DNA from: an uncultured Wohlfahrtiimonas sp.
Lineage (GTDB): Bacteria; Pseudomonadota; Gammaproteobacteria; Cardiobacteriales; Wohlfahrtiimonadaceae
DNA: 36,606 nucleotides
Assembly: GCA_947630895.1 (NCBI GenBank)
Contig: CANRJJ010000014.1
Location: 1-36,606, forward strand
Direction of reading: 5' to 3'
In this document: positions 1 to 8,081 of the stretch, piece by piece
Numbering within the stretch: the first letter of the stretch is position 1
Layout: each line of letters opens with the position of its first letter
The notes under the pieces: generated by a model
Databases searched by the model: none
Told to the model about the DNA's origin: nothing
Seen by the model: only the letters and a program-made list of their open reading frames with translations
Made by a program: the position numbers and the translations under genes

Positions 1-938
1 AATAAGCGTAAGAAGAGCGCCAAAAAGAGTAATTCTGTCTTTTTAGTTTTCACAATCGCTTGAATATTCTTGGCACAACTTTCAGCGTCCAAACTACCTG
101 CAAATGGTGGATTGGCTAAAATTAAACTGAATTTTTCTTCAATGCCTGAATGTAATTCACTTAAAGAATCACGATTTTCAATGTGTGGATTTTCAACACC
201 ATGCAACAACATATTCATTGATCCAATTCGTAGCATTGTGCTATCAAAATCATAACCAAAGAATGTTTCGCTGTTATAGCGTTCAGTGCTTTCTGGGCTC
301 GCAAAGATCTCAGAACTATGATGCTCATTTAAATATTCACTTGCCGCAACGAGGAAGCCAGCTGTACCACAAGCAGGATCACAAATGGTATCCGTTGCTT
401 TGGGCTCCATCATTTCTACAATCATTTTGATGATGTGGCGAGGCGTTCGGAATTGTCCATTTTGCCCAGCAGATGCGATTTTGCCGAGCATATATTCATA
501 GAGATCACCTTTGGTATCTTGGTCATCCATAGGAATTTCAGCCAATAAGTCTACAACTTTAGTTAAAAGCGCAGGCGTTGGAATCGTAAAACGAGCATCT
601 TTCATGTGGTTGCTGTAAGTGGTGTTATCTTCAGAACCGATGCTTTTAATGAAAGGAAAAACCTCATCTGCAACAGTGTCATATAGCTGATCAGGATCTC
701 CTAAGTTAATAAACTTAGACCAACGCAAGTTATCTTGTTCAGGTGTAAAAATAGGGCTTTCAATCGGTTGTTTAGTACGATTGGCTTTATATTCTTTAGT
801 GATTTGGATTTCATCCAAACGACGAATGAAAAGTAGATAAGTCATTTGCTCCATGACTTCGAGTGGGTTAGAAATACCACCACTCCAAAATGCATTCCAG
901 ATTTGGTCTACTTTGTTCTTAATTTCGCCTGTGATCAT
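1..938 (-). CDS. hsdM: Type I restriction-modification DNA methyltransferase HsdM, partial (C-terminus beyond left edge)
   Basis: Reading the minus strand from the ATG at 938-936 gives 312 uninterrupted residues that run off the left edge. The first residues (MITGEIKNKVDQIWNAFWSG) are typical of the HsdM N-terminal helical domain. The adenine-methyltransferase core follows, with the AdoMet-binding motif DPACGTAGF at residues 187-195 and the catalytic NPPF at 276-279. HsdM methylates adenine in the recognition sequence as an HsdM2-HsdS complex and, with HsdR, forms the restriction enzyme. I see no frameshift or internal stop, so the gene looks intact in the visible part. hsdS and hsdR, if present, lie outside the window. 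It is the left-most visible cargo of the defence island. The family call is secure; whether the system is complete cannot be judged. Confidence 0.9.
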   Translation of the reverse strand, partial: MITGEIKNKVDQIWNAFWSGGISNPLEVMEQMTYLLFIRRLDEIQITKEYKANRTKQPIESPIFTPEQDNLRWSKFINLGDPDQLYDTVADEVFPFIKSIGSEDNTTYSNHMKDARFTIPTPALLTKVVDLLAEIPMDDQDTKGDLYEYMLGKIASAGQNGQFRTPRHIIKMIVEMMEPKATDTICDPACGTAGFLVAASEYLNEHHSSEIFASPESTERYNSETFFGYDFDSTMLRIGSMNMLLHGVENPHIENRDSLSELHSGIEEKFSLILANPPFAGSLDAESCAKNIQAIVKTKKTELLFLALFLRL

Positions 939-1064
939 GTGTTTTTCTCTCGCCCTGCAAACTATGCAGTAATATTTAGTAAAATTGCTCTCAATATTAG
1001 TTTATACAAGGGGTTTAAGCAATTTTATTGAGCTTGTAGGGTGAGATTTTTATAGTGGAGAATT

Positions 1065-1544
1065 CTAAAAATTTTCTTCATCCAAAAGTTTTGCTGCTTT
1101 TACAATAGCCTGACTTATTTTGAGATCTGACTCGCATACTTCTATAAAATGTCTATATTCTTCATTAGTCATTTTAATTTTTGAATAGGACTCTTGCATT
1201 GAAATGACATCGTCTTGAATTAAATTTTCAATATATTGAGATAAAGTAATATCTTGTACCGCTGCTATTTTTTCAGCCAAAGCGCTTATATTCGATGAGA
1301 GTGAAATTTCGGTGTTTTTAATTTCGACAGGCGTTAATTGAGCAATAGATTCATTTAAACGTTCTGCATTCTTAGGTGAAGATAGAAGATATAAGGTTTC
1401 CATTAAGCCATTGTAATGAGCTTTAGACATGATTACGACGTTTCCTTCAGCCCTAGTGATAACAGCGACTTCAAGGCCATCAATAACTTTGCTTAAAACA
1501 GCTTTTAAATCATCACGAGCTTCAGAATATGTGAATGTGTGCAT
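1065..1544 (-). CDS. Two-part antitoxin: Phd/YefM-like N-terminus fused to a DUF1778/TacA-like C-terminus
   Basis: 159 residues. Residues 1 to about 75 have the Phd/YefM look: a start like MHTFTYSEARDDLKAVL, then VAVITRAEGNVVIMSKAHY, the usual DNA-binding and dimerisation half of such antitoxins. The second half (about 80-159) is extra. Its pattern, a helical ALAEKIAAVQDITLSQYIE segment, then KIKMTNEEYRHFIEVCE and a short basic/acidic helix, resembles DUF1778 (TacA) antitoxins, whose C-terminal tail neutralises GNAT toxins. No RelE/YoeB-type toxin follows it on the same strand. The divergent 169-residue gene at 1742 is the nearest candidate partner. The Phd half is well supported; the TacA-like half is inferred from pattern. 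It lies between hsdM and the SIR2-HerA block and may help stabilise the island. Confidence 0.65.
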   Translation of the reverse strand: MHTFTYSEARDDLKAVLSKVIDGLEVAVITRAEGNVVIMSKAHYNGLMETLYLLSSPKNAERLNESIAQLTPVEIKNTEISLSSNISALAEKIAAVQDITLSQYIENLIQDDVISMQESYSKIKMTNEEYRHFIEVCESDLKISQAIVKAAKLLDEENF

Positions 1545-1741
1545 ATTTATACCTCATAGAATATAGATTACATATTTAGTTGTATTATTTTTTGTTGCAA
1601 TACCGTTCTATATTATGCAGAAGCTTTATGCACAATAATAGGTTTACAAATTTAAACAAAATAAATCCCTCAAAACGTTGCAAAATTTGAATATCTAAAT
1701 ATTATTTGATTTTCCGAGAAATAAATATAAATGGAAATTAA

Positions 1742-2251
1742 ATGAAAAATATATTTTTAGAAAAAGATATGAATAATATTATTGAGGAATTAAATATATA
1801 TTTGAAACAAGACTTAGGTCAGGTTAATAATATATATCTGGCACATTTTGATCCAGATTCTGGGCATTTTGTTCTCGCATTAGAAAATAGATCATTGTAT
1901 GAAATATATTTAAGATTTAATGATCATTTTGAAAATGATGATGGATTTCACAAAACTTTTGTAGTTTCTGTCTTGAACTATCAGAGTCGAGATCAAAAAA
2001 CACGTGATGATTTTCAAATAAAGGCATTGAAAAAATTAGTACCATTAGTTGAAAAATATGGCTATATGCAAATTCTCTATGAAGGATATGCAGAAAGCGT
2101 TAGATTATTAGCGATAGATTTAGGATTTAAAGGTTATTCATCTAGAATGCGCTCTATGAAAGTTGTTAAGCCAGAAAATAATAGTGACTTCTATCACTAT
2201 TCAATATCAACCTTAGCATTAAAGTCGAAATTAGAAGAATATGCTGCTTAA
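1742..2251 (+). CDS. Hypothetical protein, possibly GNAT-like
   Basis: 169 residues from ATG 1742. The ribosome site is weak, and a second ATG at 1769 is possible. I do not recognise the family with confidence. The middle part (about residues 80-140) has a predicted order reminiscent of the acetyl-CoA half of GNAT acetyltransferases: a strand with VVSVLNYQ, a helix after SRDQKTRDDFQIKALKKL, the strand YMQILYEG, then a helix ending in LGFKGYSSRMR. That last piece looks like the terminal 'GF' motif of GNATs. A clear RxxGxG/A acetyl-CoA loop is missing, so activity is doubtful. It stands divergently from the Phd/TacA-like antitoxin gene, which makes a degenerate or unusual toxin partner conceivable. 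Its 3' end converges on herA across a hairpin. Confidence 0.5.
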   Translation: MKNIFLEKDMNNIIEELNIYLKQDLGQVNNIYLAHFDPDSGHFVLALENRSLYEIYLRFNDHFENDDGFHKTFVVSVLNYQSRDQKTRDDFQIKALKKLVPLVEKYGYMQILYEGYAESVRLLAIDLGFKGYSSRMRSMKVVKPENNSDFYHYSISTLALKSKLEEYAA

Positions 2252-2289
2252 TTGAATAAGTTAATGCTGTTATGCGGTCAAAGTTGAAG

Positions 2290-2313
2290 AGAGCAAATAT
2301 AGTTATTTGCTCT
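2290..2313. terminator. Inverted repeat between convergent genes, possible terminator
   Basis: A perfect 10-bp stem, AGAGCAAATA / TATTTGCTCT, with a four-base loop sits between the 3' ends of the plus-strand gene ending at 2251 and herA ending at 2348. The T-tract is short on both strands, so termination may be weak, but position and symmetry fit a bidirectional terminator. Confidence 0.5.
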
Positions 2314-2347
2314 TTAGAATAGTACTCTTATTGATTACGCTAATGAA

Positions 2348-4057
2348 TTATGAGCCCCAAGCTTTTGAAAAATTAGCGCTATTTGAATAAGGTTCATTGG
2401 TTGGTTTTTTAATTTTAACAGTCATAGGAAAAGGGAAGTCTACTCCAAGAAGTAATGCTTCTCCTTGGCCTAAAACAGGAAGGAATGATGCAGATCTGTG
2501 GTCTATAGAACCAACAGCTTTTTTTACAATCTCCTGATCTTTATCGTTTGTTAGACGATGAACAATTAAAGTTCCGATTTGGCTTAAAACATCTTCAGGT
2601 ATATCTCTAGGCCGCTGGGTTGCTATCACAACATTTAGTCCATATTTTCTACCTTCTTTAGCAATATCACCAAAAGCATCTAATTTAAATACGCCTTGTT
2701 GGTCATCACCAATTTTTTTATTTAAGAATTGATGAGCTTCATCGATAAATACCAATAATGGTTGATCATGAGTGATTTTATTTGTTCTGGCTAACTCTAA
2801 TAGCTTTCTACCGATGACATTGACTAATAACTCTCTGGAGTTTGCTTCGAAGGGAATCTCTGATAAATCTAATCGTAAAATTCCATTATCCTTTGTGGTA
2901 ATAAATTCTGAGAGTAAGTCAGGTATTGTTTTTAAATTACTATCACAATCAATCATCCATTTAAGATGAGGATTATGAGACATAGCTTGTATTCTTGATA
3001 TCAGGTTTAGACAAAAACCTACGTCATTATCAGCAATACTTCCCCAAACAGCTGGATTATTAAAGTTTGGCTTCACGCATTCTTCGATAATTTGATCACC
3101 TAAGTGAGAAAAAGACCACTCGGATTTTTCTAAGGCAGGAGATATTTCGAGCAGAGCTTTTTCGACACCTTTCTTCGGTTTGCCTGCTTTCTCTAAATTT
3201 CCATTTTGATTAATAAATATATCTTGAAAATTAAATAGGTTATTTTGATATATAATTTTCAAGCTTTTAATAGCCTCGGACAATTTAGGAGCTTGGCTTT
3301 GCGCTGATGGGCGTAATAAAGCACGAATATCAGAATCAGTAAACATCCAGTGAGGGTAGGTTACTTGATTCAGTGCTGTTGCATTACTGTGATCTCCAAC
3401 ATAATAACTATAACAAGGTAATTTGGAATATTCTCCTGTAGCATCTAGTAATAATACTTTTCCACCAACCTGGTGAACATTTTCTATAAGGTTAGCCATG
3501 GTGTAACTTTTACCACCACCAGTTGATCCTAAAATAGCACAGTGACGAGCAAAGAGCTTTTCAGGTGTAACACCAATTGTCACGGAAGAATCATGAGGCA
3601 TTTCTGCAATTGGAAGATTTAAAGTTGTTCCATCAATTATACCTTCAGCAAGTAGGCTCACTAATTTTGGGTGTGCGGCATATACTTGAGCACCTAACTT
3701 GGGATATTGTTGAATCCCTTTATGGTTATTTCCTTTTTCGACATCTACGCTGACTAATAGTTGAATTAAAGCGATTGGATTATTTGAAGGAGTTATATCA
3801 GAAAGTTGATCGACAGTTAATCTTTCCCCATTTTCTAGCCAAACTTTAATGACTTTAGCGAGAATAGTGGTTTGGCCACAATCAATAAATACGAACTCAT
3901 TTACTTCACCAATTGGAAGTCTAGTGCCCATTATCCAGTTTTGCTCACTGCTACCAGATTTTGTTAAATTTATTAGAGCTTCAGTAGCTGATACATTGAT
4001 AATACTACCAACTCTTCTATTCGATTCATGTGGGGAAAACCAAGATTTTTGGGTCAT
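2348..4057 (-). CDS. herA: HerA-family hexameric ATPase/translocase of a SIR2-HerA defence pair
   Basis: 569 residues. An N-terminal beta-barrel-like (HAS) region (about 10-110) precedes a RecA-like ATPase. The Walker A motif GSTGGGKS lies at 177-184 and the Walker B LLVFIDEAH ends at D439-E440-A441-H442. The conserved VVIATQRPRDIPEDVLSQIG segment follows, as in HerA/FtsK-type DNA motors. Phage-defence HerA proteins form hexamers that bind and activate a partner nuclease or NADase, here the SIR2 protein encoded just upstream. The ATG overlaps the SIR2 stop codon by one base (TAATG), so the two are translationally coupled. Length and motifs look complete. The ATPase assignment is certain; the role in phage defence follows from the known two-gene system. 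Confidence 0.9.
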   Translation of the reverse strand: MTQKSWFSPHESNRRVGSIINVSATEALINLTKSGSSEQNWIMGTRLPIGEVNEFVFIDCGQTTILAKVIKVWLENGERLTVDQLSDITPSNNPIALIQLLVSVDVEKGNNHKGIQQYPKLGAQVYAAHPKLVSLLAEGIIDGTTLNLPIAEMPHDSSVTIGVTPEKLFARHCAILGSTGGGKSYTMANLIENVHQVGGKVLLLDATGEYSKLPCYSYYVGDHSNATALNQVTYPHWMFTDSDIRALLRPSAQSQAPKLSEAIKSLKIIYQNNLFNFQDIFINQNGNLEKAGKPKKGVEKALLEISPALEKSEWSFSHLGDQIIEECVKPNFNNPAVWGSIADNDVGFCLNLISRIQAMSHNPHLKWMIDCDSNLKTIPDLLSEFITTKDNGILRLDLSEIPFEANSRELLVNVIGRKLLELARTNKITHDQPLLVFIDEAHQFLNKKIGDDQQGVFKLDAFGDIAKEGRKYGLNVVIATQRPRDIPEDVLSQIGTLIVHRLTNDKDQEIVKKAVGSIDHRSASFLPVLGQGEALLLGVDFPFPMTVKIKKPTNEPYSNSANFSKAWGS

Positions 4058-5286
4058 TATATGGATCCTTCTAGAATCTGAGAAAAGCTAGCTAAAAGTT
4101 TTTCTTCTGGGCTTTGTATATGTCTATTAGGCAGCATTTTCAGACTGAAATTATCAAATTTGCTGTCAATGATCATAATTCTTGAATCTCCAGCAATAAT
4201 TGCACGAGTTAATTTTTCTCTAATATCTGCCGAAAATGAACCTTTTGGATCGAATGGCTTCATAGTGACGATCAATAACATTAACTCTGGATTGGTTCGT
4301 AATGCCATAGTAATCGCATTATTTAGGTGTTTATCATTAAATCCAAAGCCAATACAGATGAGTGCAGTTTTAGGCTTTTGAACTGATTCCAAAAATGCAG
4401 AGATCATATCTAAATAAGGTGAATCATAAGATACCTGATATTTTGAGCTACTTGGATAAATAAAGACAGGATCTTGAGGGAGTGATCCATTCTGTATATT
4501 AATTTTTTGGACGATAGAGCTAGATTTATTCCAATCTACAGAGCCATGTAATTTATACAACTGAAATACATTAGAAAGATAGGCGTTATTTTGGGTTCTA
4601 TTAACAATATCGTATTGAAACCAAGCAGGATTAAAATTAGCAGGATTTGAAAATTCAAAGCCATCAATTACAATCATTCCAGTGTTAGAAGCAGCTTTTT
4701 CAAATGCTAAATCATAATTAGTTGTGAACAATTTAAGTCTCTGCTGTTTAGGAGAACGACGACCTAAAGTGCGAATAAAGTTATTGTGAGCATCCCATGA
4801 TTCTGTAGGTACTTGATCAACAAAATTTGTTTTTTGTAGGATAATTTCTTTGGCTTTATTGAGAAACTTATGTACTTTTTGCTGTCTAGTCTTTGATAAG
4901 TTATTTAATGGAATATATGCATCACATAGAGATAATAAAAGCTCTATATCTTTTTTTTGTTTTCCATCAGACCATGTTCCAGCAACAGAATAATAATTAA
5001 CGCTTTTTAATACTTCTTGGAAATTAGGTAATTTTTCACAAGCCCTCCAAAGATCCCCCATACTAGGAGCAACTTCAGGAGTAGATGAGTTAAATGTTAA
5101 TGATGTGCCAGATCCAGCTAAAACCAATAGGTTTTCAGCATCAAGAATTTGATTGATAAATTGTTGAGTCTTAGTTTTTGCCTCTTTATCATCATCGTTG
5201 TTTGTTATTGTTTTCGGTTCATAGTTTTCATGAATTTGTGAGGAGAAAACCTCGATAGTTTCATCATTAGTTGTTTTAGTTGGCAT
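4057..5286 (-). CDS. SIR2-domain NADase/nuclease-like effector of the SIR2-HerA pair
   Basis: 409 residues with a full SIR2 core. It has the NAD-binding loop GSGTS (58-62), the TTNYD motif with N190 and D192, the catalytic-type histidine H247 in KLHGSVDW, and a late GFGFNDKHL motif. Bacterial SIR2 defence proteins hydrolyse NAD+ (some act on DNA) after infection is sensed, shutting down the cell. The pairing with herA in a coupled operon matches the known SIR2-HerA anti-phage system. Residues 1-45 are acidic/polar and probably a flexible extension. A plausible promoter lies upstream at 5371-5399. No active-site loss is visible. The trigger sensed cannot be deduced here. Confidence 0.88.
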   Translation of the reverse strand: MPTKTTNDETIEVFSSQIHENYEPKTITNNDDDKEAKTKTQQFINQILDAENLLVLAGSGTSLTFNSSTPEVAPSMGDLWRACEKLPNFQEVLKSVNYYSVAGTWSDGKQKKDIELLLSLCDAYIPLNNLSKTRQQKVHKFLNKAKEIILQKTNFVDQVPTESWDAHNNFIRTLGRRSPKQQRLKLFTTNYDLAFEKAASNTGMIVIDGFEFSNPANFNPAWFQYDIVNRTQNNAYLSNVFQLYKLHGSVDWNKSSSIVQKINIQNGSLPQDPVFIYPSSSKYQVSYDSPYLDMISAFLESVQKPKTALICIGFGFNDKHLNNAITMALRTNPELMLLIVTMKPFDPKGSFSADIREKLTRAIIAGDSRIMIIDSKFDNFSLKMLPNRHIQSPEEKLLASFSQILEGSI

Positions 5287-5370
5287 AAGTCATCCTATGG
5301 GTAGTAATTAGAGGTAATTTCTACTCGATATATTTAGTTAATAGTAGGCTAAAATTTTGTTTGTACATTG

Positions 5371-5399
5371 ATCATCAGAGTTTTTGTGAATACTGTCAA
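5371..5399 (-). promoter_or_regulatory. Probable promoter of the SIR2-herA operon
   Basis: On the minus strand a perfect TTGACA (plus-strand TGTCAA at 5394-5399) is followed after 17 bases by GATGAT (5371-5376), four of six matches to TATAAT. This leaves a leader of about 80 bases before the SIR2 ATG at 5286. Confidence 0.45.
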
Positions 5400-5513
5400 G
5401 ATGACATTTTCTACATAAAAAATTATGGTAATCTCACCTAAAAATAATAGGATTCAATTGTAGAAGTGTCGCACAAATATAAATGGTCTTACATTACTAG
5501 CTTAAGGATTACT

Positions 5514-6764
5514 ATGTTTCAAGTTATTTATAATAATTCAAATAAAAATCACTTATTAAAAGATTATTGGGCAATGGATAACTCAGCTGATTTTTTGTAT
5601 TCCAAGGATTTTTTATCTATTAAATATAATAGTCCTATTCACATGTTGGATATGCTTGTTAAAGATTCAGGTTATGCAGTTCTTAAGGAACCATCTTTTC
5701 TTTGTTATCAATGTCATGAGCCTCATCAATATATGCAGAGAGCAGATTTACAGATACCGATAACAGCAGAGACAATCTGTTCTCAGTGTATTGCTTCCGA
5801 CATTGATAATATTATTCAAGAAGAATATGAAATCCTAAAATGTTACGTACAAAACTATTATAAAATTGCTAGTAATAATCAGAGGAAAATTAGATATCAA
5901 AATACAGCTGAGATAATTCATTCATTAACGCTCTTAGAAATGATCTTTTTATACAATATCATTAATGAGGTAGAGCCAAATAATCTAGGGGAACTTCCAC
6001 TAAAAGCCTTTTCAAAATTTATTTATTCTGAATCGAAGAATAATAATGTCATACAAAGTCTTATCGAAAAAGGATTGCTTTCACATCCTGTAGATGAAGA
6101 AATTAATAAACGTTTAGTGGATTTATATTTTCTTTGTAATCGTTTTAAAAGTGAAATTAATAATCAACAGACGCTTAAGATTTGTGATGAAGTGATACAA
6201 GGATCTGTTATTCATACTCAAAATTATATTTTGTGGAAACCAAGTTTAATTTGGAAACCTAGCGAATGTTCGTTTCAAGAATTTTCTGATTTGTTATTGA
6301 TAAAAATAGATAAACATCAAGTTGTACTGAAGGATCTTGAACAAATAAACATTTATTTAAAGCAGAAACGCTATAGTGAGGTGCTCTTTTTAGCTGAAGT
6401 CATAGAGTATAATCATCAAATGAAGATGAAAAAGTCCAATGCATTTATATCTAAATCGAAAGAACTCAGTGAGCATTACAATATTAAAATGATTTATGGG
6501 TATTTTATGGCAAGTATAGATTTAAGCTTTATAACCCTAGATCACTTGCCTGAAATGAAGCGTTATAAACTTAAAAATTCTTTGTATTCCAATTATTTCA
6601 TTGGTAATAAAGTTAAGAAATTTTATGAAAAAAATATGCCTAGTAATTATAACTATTCTAAGAATATTGCATTCATAGAGGATAGATACAAACTAGGCAA
6701 TATTTGGTTAGAAACACCTATGAATGATTTTATTGGCCTACTTATTAATAAAGTAAATATATAA
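5514..6764 (+). CDS. Unknown Cys-rich cargo protein with two CxxC pairs
   Basis: I do not recognise this protein. The best start is ATG 5514, preceded by AAGGA at 5-base spacing, giving 416 residues; the frame is open back to a GTG at 5466 that has no clear ribosome site. Near the N-terminus two CxxC pairs (C64/C67 and C89/C92), the first followed by a His, suggest a zinc ribbon or knuckle. The remainder is mostly helical, rich in Lys, Asn and Ile, without signal peptide or membrane segment. It sits between the SIR2-HerA operon and the CRISPR array. Its stop codon lies in the degenerate last CRISPR repeat. Given this neighbourhood a defence or element-maintenance role is possible but unproven. 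It has no visible TniQ or Tn7-like features. Confidence 0.7.
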   Translation: MFQVIYNNSNKNHLLKDYWAMDNSADFLYSKDFLSIKYNSPIHMLDMLVKDSGYAVLKEPSFLCYQCHEPHQYMQRADLQIPITAETICSQCIASDIDNIIQEEYEILKCYVQNYYKIASNNQRKIRYQNTAEIIHSLTLLEMIFLYNIINEVEPNNLGELPLKAFSKFIYSESKNNNVIQSLIEKGLLSHPVDEEINKRLVDLYFLCNRFKSEINNQQTLKICDEVIQGSVIHTQNYILWKPSLIWKPSECSFQEFSDLLLIKIDKHQVVLKDLEQINIYLKQKRYSEVLFLAEVIEYNHQMKMKKSNAFISKSKELSEHYNIKMIYGYFMASIDLSFITLDHLPEMKRYKLKNSLYSNYFIGNKVKKFYEKNMPSNYNYSKNIAFIEDRYKLGNIWLETPMNDFIGLLINKVNI

Positions 6765-7330
6765 ACCAAACCACCTATACAGTAGCTCATCTATTGGTGA
6801 TATTTTTGTGACATTGATTGTTCTTCTAAACCACCTATACAGTAGCTCATCCACGACCCCTTGTGGGCATGATCTCCCACAGCTTCTAAACCACCTATAC
6901 AGTAGCTCATAATAAAGATATAACAATAGATTTGTTAATGTTCTTCTAAACCACCTATACAGTAGCTCATAATAAAGATATAACAATAGATTTGTTAATG
7001 TTCTTCTAAACCACCTATACAGTAGCTCATCAACAGGCGCATATTCTGTAAATGTGCCCGTCCTTCTAAACCACCTATACAGTAGCTCATCACAACAGTC
7101 GACAGCAACGGCTTCATCAAGCCTTCTAAACCACCTATACAGTAGCTCATGGCGATTGGACTAGCTCAACAGTTCAATTCATCTTCTAAACCACCTATAC
7201 AGTAGCTCATAAGTGCTTTGTTCGAGCTTCTGACAATGATATCTTCTAAACCACCTATACAGTAGCTCATAGCAAGGCAGCTGCATTAGCTATTGAATTT
7301 TGCTTCTAAACCACCTATACAGTAGCTCAT
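6763..7330 (-). CRISPR. Type I-F CRISPR array, ten 28-bp repeats and nine 32-bp spacers
   Basis: Ten repeats recur with an exact 60-base period, ending at 6790, 6850 and so on to 7330. The plus-strand repeat begins CTTCTAAACCACC and ends CAGTAGCTCAT. Read on the minus strand it begins ATGAGCTACTGTATAGG and ends TTTAGAAG. That matches the general layout of I-F repeats, with the GTATA loop between stem arms. Transcription is therefore leftward, with the leader at 7331-7459 next to cas6f. The left-most repeat (6763-6790) has four changes at its plus-strand start, as expected for the oldest end. Spacers 6911-6942 and 6971-7002 are identical, so eight distinct spacers are present. 28/32 is the standard I-F geometry. 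I see no match of any spacer elsewhere in the window. Confidence 0.97.
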
Positions 7331-7459
7331 AGGAATTTTATATGAAATTTTCAATAAAAATAATATGTTGAGTAGAAATTGTTATAAAAATCAATTGTTA
7401 TTGGATATTGTTTAACTTATTGATTTTAAATATATATTTCTTTTGGTAAAAAATAAAGG
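7331..7459 (-). promoter_or_regulatory. CRISPR leader between cas6f and the array
   Basis: A 129-base, very AT-rich stretch between the cas6f stop and the first repeat, on the side predicted by repeat orientation. It would hold the array promoter if the array is not only read through from the cas genes. I could not identify a convincing -35/-10 pair. Confidence 0.6.
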
Positions 7460-8071
7460 TTAAAATTCAGGGACAGATGAATGGTTACTTAGACCATAGG
7501 TTGAAAAAGAGAGGCTGTCACTAGGCTTACTCATAAAAATTTTATCTATGTATAATTTTAAGTGTTGTTTTGTAGTCGAGCTATAAATACTAATATTTGG
7601 TAGAGCAGTCTGTGAAATGGACCAATGTTGAAAGCCAAGTAAAGCTTCCTCATAACTAAGATTTTCTTGTTTGGCTTTATGTGTTGTGAGCCTATTTATT
7701 TTTTTATTCATTTCATTTTCGCCGAGAATACGTTTACGTTTGTAAATGGCATATCCACTGATATCTGTAGGTGTTGTATAAATTGAAGTGACATGCACAT
7801 AATCAGAAAATTTTTTTAAGTGTTTTGATATATTAATTTGCTCAAGAATAAGATTGGCTGGGGCAAAAATTCGCAATTTAGAGCCTAGTATTCCAATATT
7901 TTTATTTTCATCAAAATAGTACTCAGGAAATGATACTCCAATATCTGTATGGCCTCTTAGGTTTTTAGCCTCTACCAGCCTTAGATGAAGTATTTCATAG
8001 ATTTTTGACCATAGTTTTCCAGATGAAATAAATCGATTATTAATCAATGTGATTTCGATAAAATACTTCAT
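7460..8071 (-). CDS. cas6f: Cas6f (Csy4) crRNA-processing endoribonuclease
   Basis: 203 residues, close to the usual size of Cas6f. It cuts the pre-crRNA at the base of each repeat hairpin and stays bound to the crRNA 3' handle. The start MKYFIEITLI matches the first strand of the ferredoxin fold. A histidine falls at residue 29 (in EILHLRL), the same place as the catalytic His29 of the Pseudomonas enzyme. IGVSFPEY and the late segment SIYSSTTKQHLKLYI align with the RNA-binding and serine-containing regions of that family, and the end carries a YGLS motif. It therefore looks active. It lies 10 bases after cas5fv and immediately before the leader and array, so crRNA production can be self-contained. 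Confidence 0.92.
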   Translation of the reverse strand: MKYFIEITLINNRFISSGKLWSKIYEILHLRLVEAKNLRGHTDIGVSFPEYYFDENKNIGILGSKLRIFAPANLILEQINISKHLKKFSDYVHVTSIYTTPTDISGYAIYKRKRILGENEMNKKINRLTTHKAKQENLSYEEALLGFQHWSISQTALPNISIYSSTTKQHLKLYIDKIFMSKPSDSLSFSTYGLSNHSSVPEF

Positions 8072-8081
8072 ATTTAATGCC

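Noticed and set aside
70-1031. Plus-strand short frames across the left end
   Set aside because: The minus strand encodes an intact HsdM here with AdoMet and NPPF motifs; the plus frames are antisense shadows.
6738-6986. Minus-strand open frame of 82 codons with repeated ELLYRWF
   Set aside because: It is the translation of CRISPR repeats and spacers; the repetition is the 60-base array period, not a protein repeat.
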